Origin: Bacteroidota bacterium
GTDB lineage: Bacteria > Bacteroidota > Bacteroidia > M30B66
Length of the DNA: 19,328 nucleotides
Reading direction: 5' to 3'
NCBI GenBank assembly: GCA_020438185.1
Contig: JAGQVC010000005.1
Location: 1 to 19,328 of the forward strand
In this document: positions 5,987 to 14,440 of the stretch, in pieces
Numbering within the stretch: the first letter of the stretch is position 1
How the letters are laid out: each line of letters opens with the position of its first letter
Position numbers and translations under genes: made by a program
The notes under the pieces: generated by a model
Told to the model about the DNA's origin: nothing
What the model saw: the letters and a program-made list of their open reading frames with translations, nothing else
Databases searched by the model: none

Positions 5987-8323
5987 ATGGCCAAAAACCT
6001 TGTCATAGTTGAGTCTCCGGCGAAAGCCAAAACCATTGAAGGCTTTCTGGGATCTGACTTTGTAGTCAAATCCTGTTTTGGTCATATTCGGGATTTGAGC
6101 AAAAATGAGCTGGCAGTGGACATCGAAAACAATTTTCAGCCACAATACATCATTTCGCCCGATAAAAAAGACGTAATCAAAGAACTGAGTAAGTTATCAA
6201 AAGATGCAGATACTGTATGGCTGGCGTCCGATGAGGACCGGGAAGGAGAAGCAATTTCATGGCACCTTTTTGAAGCTCTTGGTCTAAAGAAAGACAATAC
6301 CAAACGAATTGTTTTTCATGAGATTACAAAGCCTGCGATTCTTAAAGCTATTGAAAGTCCAAGAGGGATTGATTACAATCTGGTTAATGCCCAGCAGGCA
6401 CGACGGGTGTTAGATCGCATAGTCGGCTATGAATTGTCACCGGTTCTTTGGAAAAAAGTAAAACCTTCGCTTTCAGCGGGAAGAGTTCAGTCTGTTGCTG
6501 TTAGGCTACTAGTTGAGAGGGAACGGGAGATAATGGGGTTTAACACCGTTTCTTCTTTCCGGATTGTTGCTTTGCTGAATTTTACACATCAGGGAAAAAA
6601 TTTCACCCTCAAAGCCATTCTTCCTGGGAAGCTACCAACAGAAAAAGAAGCTCTTGAATTTGTTCAGGCGTGTAGCAATGCATCATTCAGTATCGCCGAT
6701 ATTGAAAAAAAGCCATCCAGAAGAACGCCTTCAGCACCATTCACAACATCCACACTTCAGCAGGAAGCGTCCCGTAAACTTGGCTTTTCTGTTAGTCAAA
6801 CCATGGTGGTAGCCCAAAAGCTATATGAAGCAGGAAGGATTACTTACATGAGAACAGACTCTGTGAATCTTTCTGAAACGGCGCTGAGTTCTGCAAGAGA
6901 GCAAATCAATAATGCTTATGGTAATAAATACCACAAGCAAAGGCAGTTTACAACAAAATCAAAAGGTGCGCAGGAAGCTCATGAAGCCATTAGACCTACT
7001 TACATGGATCAGCTTCCGGGCAAATCAGATACACAGGAAAACCGCCTGTATGAGTTAATCTGGAAAAGGACCATTGCGTCCCAAATGGCCGATGCGGAAA
7101 TAGAAAAAACAATTGTTAAAATATCTATTTCAGGTTTATCGGAACAACTTGAAGCATTGGGCGAAGTTGTAGTTTTTGATGGGTTCCTGAAGGTCTACTC
7201 TGAATCATTTGACGATAACGTTTCGGATGAAACAGAAGAAGCCACCTTACTTCCTCCGGTTGAAAAAGGTCAGCAGCTCATGCTGCAGGAAATGACTGCC
7301 ACTCAGAAATTCAGTTCCCCTCCACCGCGTTACACAGAGGCTTCTCTGGTCAAAAAACTTGAAGAGTTAGGCATTGGAAGACCATCAACTTATGCTCCTA
7401 CCATTTCTACGATACAAAAAAGAAATTATGTTGTAAAGGAGGAAAGGGAGGGCACTCCACGCAAATACAAGGTAATTACCCTGTCTGGCGGCACGGTCAC
7501 ACCAACTGAGAAGACAGAGATTACAGGACATGAAAAGAATAAATTATTCCCAACCGACATTGGAATTGTAGTTAATGATTTCCTGATGGATAATTTCCCC
7601 AGAATCATGGACTTTAATTTCACCGCCAATGTGGAAAAAGAGTTCGATGAAATTGCCGAAGGAATGATGGATTGGACAAAAATGATTGATAACTTTTATC
7701 GTCCGTTCATCGAAAATGTTTCCCAGACTCTTGAGCAATCTGAGCGGGCTACAGGAATAAGACTTCTCGGACAGGACCCAAAATCCGGAAAGAACATTTA
7801 TGTAAGAATCGGGCGCTATGGTCCTCTGGCACAAATTGGCGAGAATGAAGATGAGGAAAAATCCTTTGCAAACTTGCGTCAGGGACAACGCCTTGAAACA
7901 ATAAGCCTCGAAGATGCACTGGAACTATTTAAACTTCCGCGCAAACTGGATAAATTCGAAGAAAAAGAAATCACCGTTGGTACAGGTCGGTTTGGACCCT
8001 ATGTGCTCCATGCTTCCAAATTCTATTCTATTCCTAAAGGAGAAGATCCGCTGGAAGTAACAACCGAAAGAGCTATAGAAATCATCCAGGCCAAAAGAAA
8101 GGCTGATGCTGAAAAAGTTATTCGGGTGTTTGAAGGAACAGACCCCTTGATTCAGGTTTTAAATGGAAGATGGGGACCTTATATTTCAAAAGGCAAAGAA
8201 AATTTCAAAATCCCAAAGGATAAAGACCCCGTATCTCTGTCTCTGGCAGATTGTGAGGCAATAATTGCAGACGATTCCTCGAAGCCTAAAAAAGTGGTAA
8301 GAAAAAAATCTTCTAAAAAATAA
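5987..8323 (+). CDS. topA: DNA topoisomerase I (type IA)
   Basis: This enzyme relaxes negative supercoils by cutting one DNA strand. The 778 residues begin with the Toprim domain: VESPAKAKTI near residue 8 and the metal-binding DEDREGE at 82-88. The catalytic tyrosine is Y287 in GRITYMRTDS. Further family motifs are LSAGRVQSVAVRLLVERE, SAPFTTSTLQQEASRKLGFS and GIGRPSTYAPTISTIQ. The C terminus has three glycine-rich repeats instead of zinc fingers, centred on IGRYGPLAQIG, VGTGRFGPYVLH and LNGRWGPYISKG. It ends in a basic tail (KKVVRKKSSKK). The absence of a cysteine zinc ribbon is usual in this phylum. The downstream gene begins three bases after the stop, so the pair is likely co-transcribed. 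Confidence 0.98.
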   Translation: MAKNLVIVESPAKAKTIEGFLGSDFVVKSCFGHIRDLSKNELAVDIENNFQPQYIISPDKKDVIKELSKLSKDADTVWLASDEDREGEAISWHLFEALGLKKDNTKRIVFHEITKPAILKAIESPRGIDYNLVNAQQARRVLDRIVGYELSPVLWKKVKPSLSAGRVQSVAVRLLVEREREIMGFNTVSSFRIVALLNFTHQGKNFTLKAILPGKLPTEKEALEFVQACSNASFSIADIEKKPSRRTPSAPFTTSTLQQEASRKLGFSVSQTMVVAQKLYEAGRITYMRTDSVNLSETALSSAREQINNAYGNKYHKQRQFTTKSKGAQEAHEAIRPTYMDQLPGKSDTQENRLYELIWKRTIASQMADAEIEKTIVKISISGLSEQLEALGEVVVFDGFLKVYSESFDDNVSDETEEATLLPPVEKGQQLMLQEMTATQKFSSPPPRYTEASLVKKLEELGIGRPSTYAPTISTIQKRNYVVKEEREGTPRKYKVITLSGGTVTPTEKTEITGHEKNKLFPTDIGIVVNDFLMDNFPRIMDFNFTANVEKEFDEIAEGMMDWTKMIDNFYRPFIENVSQTLEQSERATGIRLLGQDPKSGKNIYVRIGRYGPLAQIGENEDEEKSFANLRQGQRLETISLEDALELFKLPRKLDKFEEKEITVGTGRFGPYVLHASKFYSIPKGEDPLEVTTERAIEIIQAKRKADAEKVIRVFEGTDPLIQVLNGRWGPYISKGKENFKIPKDKDPVSLSLADCEAIIADDSSKPKKVVRKKSSKK

Positions 8324-8326
8324 GTT

Positions 8327-9463
8327 GTGAATTTGCTTGCAGCACTTGATCTGCACACCGTTAAATCACTTAAACAACAACACTGGCCGTTAAAATCAAT
8401 AGGTCAGATAATTGAGGTTTACGACGTTGATCAAATGATTCGTGAGGATGCTCCGCACATTGTTTTAATATCCCCGGGATACCACGAAAACGACTTTTTT
8501 ATTTATGGAATTCGGGAACAATTATACGCTCTTTTCACGCCTTCCGATAACTTGAGAATTGCCGATTCCGGCTCGTTTTGCGGCAATCCGGAGGACTTTC
8601 ATAAAGCAATTGGAAAAATTCGGGAATATGGTTCTATTCCGGTGATAATTAGTTCCAATCAGGCCAACACGTTCGAACTGTATGCATCTTATTTTGAGGA
8701 TGAACAATCTGTAAACATTTGTTCAATTGATCCTTTTCCTGATTTGTCTATTGCCGACCCGGAAATAAATCGAAATAATTCATGGTTAACCGAAACAATA
8801 GCTCATCAACCTAATTTCCTTTTTAATTATTCCTTAATAGGATTTCAATCTTATCTGTCAGATCCTCACATGCTTAAAACCCTTGAAGATATGAGTTTTG
8901 ATCTTCACAGACTCGGCAAAGTGAGGGATTTTATGGAAGGCTGTGAACCCATTTTAAGAAATGCAGACTTATTAAGTTTTGATGTTTCCTCTATTCGTAA
9001 TTCAGATTTTCCTGCTTCTGAAAATCAGGAACCTAATGGATTATACGCTGAAGAGGCTTGCCGGCTTATACGTTATGCCGGCCTGGGGAATAGACTAAAT
9101 TCTGTTATTATTTCGGGTTGGAGCATCTCAAGAAAAAATGATACCGACAGCTCTGAAAAGCTGGTTGCACAGCTGATTTGGCATTTGGCCGATGGTATCG
9201 TTAATAGAATTCCGGATGGATTGATAGGTAATAGCGAAGACTACACAGTTTATAATTTATCACTCGAAAATATCCAGGAGGAAATCGTCTTTTTTAAGAA
9301 CAAAAAGAGTGGTAAATGGTGGATGAAGGTTCCTGTGAAACAATTGTCTGCCAAGGCATCCAGACGATTTCACATTGTTCCTTGCCATATTCGCGATTAT
9401 CAGCAGGCCATGCAGGGTGAATTGCCGGAAGCCTGGTGGCAAACTTATAAGAAGCTTATTTAA
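8327..9463 (+). CDS. Arginase/formimidoylglutamase-fold protein with degenerate metal site
   Basis: The 378-residue protein starts with GTG three bases after topA; no closer ATG fits the frame. It resembles the Bacteroidota proteins annotated as formimidoylglutamase (ureohydrolase superfamily). The best evidence is LLSFDVSSIRNSDFP at 215-229 followed by PNGLYAEEACRLIRYAGL at 236-253, and SIDPFPDLS near 133-141. The canonical manganese ligands are mostly gone. The GGDH-type motif is replaced by SSNQAN (109-114), the DAHxD motif reads DPFPD (135-139), and the SFDxD motif reads SFDVS (217-221). That leaves roughly D135, D139 and D219. Hydrolysis of a guanidino or formimino substrate is therefore doubtful; a binding or structural role seems more likely. 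No signal peptide is seen. Its position between topA and the type IX secretion genes is the only functional clue. Confidence 0.8.
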   Translation: MNLLAALDLHTVKSLKQQHWPLKSIGQIIEVYDVDQMIREDAPHIVLISPGYHENDFFIYGIREQLYALFTPSDNLRIADSGSFCGNPEDFHKAIGKIREYGSIPVIISSNQANTFELYASYFEDEQSVNICSIDPFPDLSIADPEINRNNSWLTETIAHQPNFLFNYSLIGFQSYLSDPHMLKTLEDMSFDLHRLGKVRDFMEGCEPILRNADLLSFDVSSIRNSDFPASENQEPNGLYAEEACRLIRYAGLGNRLNSVIISGWSISRKNDTDSSEKLVAQLIWHLADGIVNRIPDGLIGNSEDYTVYNLSLENIQEEIVFFKNKKSGKWWMKVPVKQLSAKASRRFHIVPCHIRDYQQAMQGELPEAWWQTYKKLI

Positions 9464-9536
9464 TTTTATTTAACTCACATTCAGGGCCATAGGCCTGTCG
9501 GCTGAAATTTTATCAACCGTTTATTCACAACGCCTG

Positions 9537-9568
9537 TTGCACAGGATATTTTATTTTACGTATTTTAG
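9537..9568 (+). promoter_or_regulatory. Candidate promoter of the porP-gldN cluster
   Basis: TTG at 9537-9539 and TATTTTAG at 9561-9568, 21 bases apart, approximate the Bacteroidota TTTG / TAnnTTTG pair with one mismatch in the -7 element. It lies about 40 bases before the porP start in the 144-base gap after the arginase-fold gene. It suggests that the secretion genes have their own promoter, but the match is imperfect. Confidence 0.4.
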
Positions 9569-9607
9569 CCTCTTGAAGTCAACAGCCAAATAAACTAACA
9601 CGAAAGA

Positions 9608-10516
9608 ATGAAGTTAAGGTTTACGATTGCCAGTCTTTTTGCATTCACTCTTATTTCTCAGGCGCAACAGGATCCTCAGTTCAGCCATAACATGTACAAT
9701 CGCCTTCCGGTGAACGCCGGTTATGCAGGTACATCGGGTGCTATTTGCGGAACCGTTATCGGCCGTAGTCAGTGGATGGGTTTTGACGGTTCCCCGCGCA
9801 CATTTCTTCTTGCGGCAGATATGCCTGTTGAAGTGGCCAAAGGAGGAGTAGGTCTTACGATTATGTCAGATGCAATTGGTGTTGAAAATAACATTTATGC
9901 TAAGTTGGCATATTCTTACCACCTTAAATTAAGCTCAGGCACCCTTGGTCTTGGTCTTGATCTTGGAATGATGAATAAGTCATTAGGCGGAGGATTAAAT
10001 CCACTTCAGGAAAATGACCCTTCAATTCCTACAAATGGCGTGTCCGGAACCGTTTTCGATGCCGGACTAGGAGCATACTATACAACTAAAGATTATTACG
10101 TAGGTATATCTTCAACACATTTACCTCAAAGCACATTTAATCTTTCTTCTTATAAATATCAGGCCCGCCGCCACTATTATATTCAGGCCGGTTATAATTA
10201 CCAACTGAACCCTGATATTGAGCTGAGACCTTCTATTTTTATCAAAAATTCGGCTACCACACAATTTGACATTAACTGTAACGTTCACTACAAGAACAAA
10301 CTATGGGGGGGACTATCATACAGATATCAGGATGCCGTAATTGTATTGGTGGGAGCCAATGTATGGAAAGACCTGAAAGCCGGATTAGCTTACGACATCA
10401 ACACTTCAAAGTTGAATCCTTACAACAATGGAACAGTAGAATTCATGTTGAATTACTGTTTCAAAATCGATCCTGTTAAGCCACGTCAGATATATCGCAA
10501 CGTAAGATATCTGTAA
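9608..10516 (+). CDS. porP: PorP/SprF family type IX secretion outer-membrane protein
   Basis: The 302-residue protein has a signal peptide (hydrophobic core at 5-16, probable cleavage after A19 in LISQA|QQDPQF). It is followed by the PorP/SprF hallmark: QDPQFSHNMYN at 21-31, then NAGYAGTSGA, and RSQWMGFDGSPRT at about 53-65. The remainder alternates in the way of an outer-membrane beta-barrel, with many aromatic and glycine residues (LGLGLDLGMMNKSLGGGL, YYIQAGYNYQLN, WGGLSYRYQDAVIVLVG). The C-terminal part carries AGLAYDINTSKL and FMLNYCFKI. Family members are needed for type IX secretion or for attaching particular substrates such as SprB. Its place directly before gldKLMN matches the porPKLMN order of Porphyromonas gingivalis, so this is likely the core PorP. 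Confidence 0.93.
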   Translation: MKLRFTIASLFAFTLISQAQQDPQFSHNMYNRLPVNAGYAGTSGAICGTVIGRSQWMGFDGSPRTFLLAADMPVEVAKGGVGLTIMSDAIGVENNIYAKLAYSYHLKLSSGTLGLGLDLGMMNKSLGGGLNPLQENDPSIPTNGVSGTVFDAGLGAYYTTKDYYVGISSTHLPQSTFNLSSYKYQARRHYYIQAGYNYQLNPDIELRPSIFIKNSATTQFDINCNVHYKNKLWGGLSYRYQDAVIVLVGANVWKDLKAGLAYDINTSKLNPYNNGTVEFMLNYCFKIDPVKPRQIYRNVRYL

Positions 10517-10624
10517 AAATTGGCTGTAACTGCACCTTTCGTTTCGTCGTTTACTTTCAAAATTTAAACCCTCAGATAGGTTGAAAATAATCTTTACGTT
10601 TCCATTTCACGAATCTAAAACGTT

Positions 10625-11947
10625 ATGACCAACGCCCTGAAAAGAGGTGCTATCGTTAAAACATCAGCGCTTGTTCTTAGTGCTTCTGCACTACTAAGCA
10701 GCTGTGGTAACGATGGCAATGGCTACCTTACCGGAGTGCAAGGACGCCAGAACTGGTTCCAGGAAGACCCATACGGAATGGTTTACATTCCAATGGGAAG
10801 CTTTAACATGGGACCAAGCGATCAGGACATTACCTACGGGGTTACTGCTCAAAGTAAAACTGTATCGCTGCCGGCCTATTACATGGACCAGACAGAGATT
10901 ACCAATAATGAATACCGTCAGTTCGTAAACTGGGTTCGCGACTCAATTGCCCGTCGCATGCTTGGAGAAGAATTCGAAGACTTCATTATTGAGACTAATG
11001 AGTTCGATGAAGATTACCCTGTTCCGATTTTAAATTGGGATGAAAGACTTCGTTATGATGATGAAGACTTCCGCGAAGCTCTCGAGCCAATGTATCTGCC
11101 GGAAAACGAAAGGTTTTACGGTAGAAAAGAATTCGATACACGTAAGTTTTTATACGAATATTGGTGGATTGATTACCAGGCTGCGGCTCGCCGTGGCAAC
11201 AGAGCCCAGGGTTTAAAAGACCGTTCTGTTTTCATCAAAAGGGAAACAATTCACATTTATCCTGATACTCTTGCCTGGATACACGATTTCACTTATTCAT
11301 ACAACGAGCCGCTTACAAATATGTATTTCTGGCATCCGGGTTATGATGACTATCCTGTAGTTGGTGTTAACTGGAAACAAGCTCGTGCCTTTTGTGTTTG
11401 GAGAACAAATCTCCGCAATGGTTACTTGTTTACCGAGGGTGAATCTTATGAGCAAAATTACAGACTGCCAACTGAATCAGAATGGGAATATGCTGCAAGA
11501 GGTGGGCTCGATTTAAGCCCTTACCCCTGGGGTGGTCCTTACATCAGAAACAGTGTAGGTTGCTTCCTTGCCAATTTCAAACCGCTTCGTGGTAATTATA
11601 TTGACGATGGAGGGTTAACAACTCTTAGAGCAGACTCATATAACCCAAATCAATATGGATTATATTGCATGTCAGGAAACGTAGCTGAGTGGACCTCCAA
11701 CGCATTTGATGAATCTGCTTATAATTTCTCTCATGACAATAGTCCCGACTATACTTATGAGGCGAAAGCCGATGATCCGATTGCACTGAAGCGTAAAGTA
11801 ATTCGTGGCGGATCCTGGAAAGATGTTTCTTATTATCTGCAAACAGGAACCAGAACGTATGAATATCAGGACACCGCTAAGTGCTACATCGGATTCCGCT
11901 GCGTTATCAGTTATATCGGTCGCGATAAAAATGATGTTGCAGAATAA
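10625..11947 (+). CDS. gldK: Type IX secretion lipoprotein GldK/PorK (SUMF1-like fold)
   Basis: GldK/PorK is an outer-membrane lipoprotein that forms the large periplasmic ring of the type IX secretion system together with GldN/PorN. The 440-residue protein has a lipoprotein signal with lipobox ALLSSC and acylated cysteine 27. A formylglycine-generating-enzyme (SUMF1) fold follows from about residue 50: MVYIPMGSFNMGPSD at 52-66, YYMDQTEITNNEYRQFV near 85-101, RLPTESEWEYAARGG around 285, MSGNVAEWTSN around 350, and RGGSW at 394-398 with IGFRC at 422-426. The fold is interrupted by a long acidic insertion (about 110-230). The two catalytic cysteines of true FGE enzymes, which lie between the RGGSW and IGFR motifs, are not there, as expected for a structural protein. 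It follows porP by 108 bases. Confidence 0.95.
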   Translation: MTNALKRGAIVKTSALVLSASALLSSCGNDGNGYLTGVQGRQNWFQEDPYGMVYIPMGSFNMGPSDQDITYGVTAQSKTVSLPAYYMDQTEITNNEYRQFVNWVRDSIARRMLGEEFEDFIIETNEFDEDYPVPILNWDERLRYDDEDFREALEPMYLPENERFYGRKEFDTRKFLYEYWWIDYQAAARRGNRAQGLKDRSVFIKRETIHIYPDTLAWIHDFTYSYNEPLTNMYFWHPGYDDYPVVGVNWKQARAFCVWRTNLRNGYLFTEGESYEQNYRLPTESEWEYAARGGLDLSPYPWGGPYIRNSVGCFLANFKPLRGNYIDDGGLTTLRADSYNPNQYGLYCMSGNVAEWTSNAFDESAYNFSHDNSPDYTYEAKADDPIALKRKVIRGGSWKDVSYYLQTGTRTYEYQDTAKCYIGFRCVISYIGRDKNDVAE

Positions 11948-12020
11948 TTCTCTGTTTGAAACGTTATCAATAAACCATAATTCAACCAAATCACAATCAC
12001 ACACTTAACATTTAACAACA

Positions 12021-12827
12021 ATGGCGAATTTTCTTGCATCTAAAAAAGGGAAACGGGTAATGGGTATGATCTACGGGATCGGTGCCGCTATCGTGATCGT
12101 GGGAGCCCTTTTTAAAATTCTTCACTGGCCCGGAGCAAACGAAATGCTCATGGTTGGTCTTCTTACAGAAGCCGGTATCTTCTTCATCTCTGCGTTTGAC
12201 AAACCGCATGAAGAGCCGGATTGGTCACTTGTTTATCCGGAACTTGCAGGAATGCACGACGATCACCCTACAAAAGACAAAAAAGCTGTTGCCGGTAAAG
12301 ATCCGGTTGCTCAGCAACTTGATAAAATGCTTGAAGAAGCAAAGGTTGGTCCGGAACTGATTGAAAGTCTTGGAAATAGCTTGAAAGCTCTTGGAGAAAA
12401 CACTTCTAAACTTGCCGACATTACTGATGCTTCAGTTGCTACTAATGATTATGTAAGCAATATTAAGAAAGCCTCTCAGAGTGTAGATACTCTTTCTGAA
12501 ACTTATATCAAAGCAACAGAATCTTTAACCGGTCTTTCCATGTCTAATGAAGATGGAGCCACCTATGGTGAGCAGCTTCAAAAAGTGGCGAAAAACCTGT
12601 CTGAGCTTAACTCTGTTTATGAATTGCAGCTGCGTGGTGCCCACGAACATACTCAGGCTACCAACAAATTGTATGATGGTATTGAAACCCTGATGAGCAA
12701 CCTTCAGGCTTCTGTTTCTGATACTCAGAAATACAAAGATGAAATGTCTCAGCTGACCAATAATTTGAGTTCTCTGAATACCGTTTATGGTAATATGCTA
12801 ACAGCAATGAACGTAAACCGTCAGTAA
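12021..12827 (+). CDS. gldL: Type IX secretion motor protein GldL/PorL
   Basis: GldL/PorL is the inner-membrane partner of GldM, forming the proton-driven motor of type IX secretion and gliding. The 268-residue protein has two membrane helices at about 12-31 (VMGMIYGIGAAIVIVGALFK) and 42-58. The family hallmark FKILHWPGAN sits between them at 31-40. Helix 2 contains a buried glutamate, E50 (LLTEAGIFF), at the position of the functionally essential glutamate reported for the Flavobacterium protein. The rest is a long cytoplasmic region with coiled-coil character, rich in Leu, Ser and Thr, with repeated spacing such as LSELNSVYELQ and LSSLNTVYGNML. It starts 73 bases after gldK and ends 37 bases before gldM. 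Confidence 0.96.
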   Translation: MANFLASKKGKRVMGMIYGIGAAIVIVGALFKILHWPGANEMLMVGLLTEAGIFFISAFDKPHEEPDWSLVYPELAGMHDDHPTKDKKAVAGKDPVAQQLDKMLEEAKVGPELIESLGNSLKALGENTSKLADITDASVATNDYVSNIKKASQSVDTLSETYIKATESLTGLSMSNEDGATYGEQLQKVAKNLSELNSVYELQLRGAHEHTQATNKLYDGIETLMSNLQASVSDTQKYKDEMSQLTNNLSSLNTVYGNMLTAMNVNRQ

Positions 12828-12864
12828 TTTTCAATTTCAGTTAACTCAAAAACAACTTTAAATC

Positions 12865-14430
12865 ATGGCAGGAGGAAAAGAAACGCCAAGGCAGAAGATG
12901 ATCGGTATGATGTATCTCGTACTGACTGCACTTCTGGCGCTGAACGTATCTAAGGAAATCCTTGAGGCTTTTGTGGTAATGAATACCGGTCTTGTTAAAA
13001 CAGACAAGAATTTTGAGGCAAATAACAATTTGTTGTACTCCTCACTAAAAGCTCAGTTAGATCTTGAACCAGCAAGAGCTAAGATTCCTTATGAGAATTC
13101 TCAGAAAGTAAAAAAGTGGGCCGATGAGCTCCATAAATATGTTGCTGATATCAAGTCTGAGCTTATTCAGGCTGAAGATCAGGTTGCAAAAGAAGTTGCC
13201 GATACTATTGATCTTGCTCGGGTAAATTCCAAAGACAAGTATGACAACTGTACACGCATTATGTGCGGCGAAACTGGAACAGGGGGAAAAGCATCAGAAT
13301 TGAAAAGCAAAATAGACGGATTCAAAAAGAATTTGTTGGGCGTTCTGAATCCTGATGTAGCGAAAAACACAAATCTGGGACTTGACACCTCTGACCCTCC
13401 AAGAAAAGGAGTAGAAAAAGAAACCTGGGAAACCAATAAGTTTTATCACCTTCCTTTAGCGGCACAAGTTTCCGTATTGTCTCAAATTCAGACTGAAGTG
13501 CGCAATGCAGAAGGAACTGTTCTGAATGAACTGTTCAAATCAATTGGAGCAAAGACTATCAAAGTTGATAAACTTGCGGCACAAATGATTCCTTCTTCAA
13601 GCGTTGTTACTATTGGAGATGAATTCACTGCTAAAATTTTCGTTGCGGCATTCAACTCTTCTATGACACCTGATGTAACCGTTAACGGAAATAAAATTTC
13701 AGAAACTGATGAAACCGGATCTGTAATTTACAAAGCACGTCCGGGTTCTGAAGGCCCTCAAAAAATCAGAGCAGCTGTTAAGTTTATTAATGCTGAAGGA
13801 AACGAAGAAACTTCTGAGGTAGAATATGAGTATATGGCGATTAAACCTGCTGCGGTAGTATCGCCAACAAGTATGAACGTTTTCTACATCGGAGTTGATA
13901 ATCCTGTTTCGATTTCTGTTCCGGGTTCAGACCCAACTAAAATTGAAGCATCTTTAACAGGCGCTCCTGGCAAGCTTACCAAAGTTAGCAATGGTAATTA
14001 TATGGTTACTGTTTCCGGTGGAACTAAATGTACAATTCCAGTTAGTGTAAAAAGCGCAGCCGGAAAAGCTTCTTCAATGGGTGCTCCTGAATTCCGAATT
14101 AAAAGAATTCCAGACCCAACACCTATGCTGCTTGGTAAGAAAAGTGGTGAGGCTCTTTCTATCGGAGAGCTAAAGTCTGCGGGCTATCTTTCAGCGGTGC
14201 TTGAAAACTTTGACTTCAAAGCGAACTTCACAATTATGTCATTCGAATTCGGTGCTAACATCGGAGGTTTTTATAAAACTGCTCAGGTTAGCGGAAACAG
14301 ATTTGACTCCAGTGTAGATGCTCTTTTGAATCAGGTGAAACCTGGCGGAAAAATTTTCTTCTCTGATATTCGTGCTAAAGGTCCGGATGGAACTGTTCGT
14401 ACACTTACGGCTCAATTTAGTGTGAAGTAA
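12865..14430 (+). CDS. gldM: Type IX secretion motor protein GldM/PorM
   Basis: GldM/PorM spans the periplasm and links the inner-membrane motor to the GldK-GldN ring. The 521 residues match the family length. The N terminus is diagnostic: MAGGKETPRQKMIGMMYLVL, with arginine 9 and one membrane helix at about 12-30, then LNVSKEILEAFVVMN. A helical periplasmic domain follows (about 35-230), then three beta-rich domains, with QMIPSSSVVTIGDEFTAKI opening the second domain and RIKRIPDPTPMLLGKKSGE opening the last. The protein ends in a strand pattern (FFSDIRAKGPDGTVRTL). Two cysteines lie seven apart in the helical domain (NCTRIMCG) and could form a disulfide. The gldN start follows after ten bases. 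Confidence 0.96.
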   Translation: MAGGKETPRQKMIGMMYLVLTALLALNVSKEILEAFVVMNTGLVKTDKNFEANNNLLYSSLKAQLDLEPARAKIPYENSQKVKKWADELHKYVADIKSELIQAEDQVAKEVADTIDLARVNSKDKYDNCTRIMCGETGTGGKASELKSKIDGFKKNLLGVLNPDVAKNTNLGLDTSDPPRKGVEKETWETNKFYHLPLAAQVSVLSQIQTEVRNAEGTVLNELFKSIGAKTIKVDKLAAQMIPSSSVVTIGDEFTAKIFVAAFNSSMTPDVTVNGNKISETDETGSVIYKARPGSEGPQKIRAAVKFINAEGNEETSEVEYEYMAIKPAAVVSPTSMNVFYIGVDNPVSISVPGSDPTKIEASLTGAPGKLTKVSNGNYMVTVSGGTKCTIPVSVKSAAGKASSMGAPEFRIKRIPDPTPMLLGKKSGEALSIGELKSAGYLSAVLENFDFKANFTIMSFEFGANIGGFYKTAQVSGNRFDSSVDALLNQVKPGGKIFFSDIRAKGPDGTVRTLTAQFSVK

Positions 14431-14440
14431 TCAGGTAAAA

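Noticed and set aside
7828..7845. TGGCAC-AAATT-GGC inside topA, considered as a sigma-54 promoter.
   Set aside because: The -12 element does not match TTGC and the site is within the topA coding sequence.
9482..9497. Small hairpin CAGGgCC-ATA-GGCCTG after the arginase-fold gene, considered as a terminator.
   Set aside because: The stem is only six pairs with a bulge and it is not followed by a T-run, so it does not support an intrinsic terminator.
10552..10602. TACTTTCA (10552) and TACGTTTC (10595) before gldK, considered as -7 promoter elements.
   Set aside because: Neither has a TTG partner at 17-23 bases upstream; gldK is more simply read as co-transcribed with porP.
12868..12880. Strong Shine-Dalgarno-like GCAGGAGGAAAAG at the gldM start.
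   Set aside because: It lies downstream of the ATG inside codons 2-6 (AGGKE) and is explained by the conserved N terminus of GldM; no downstream start fits the family.
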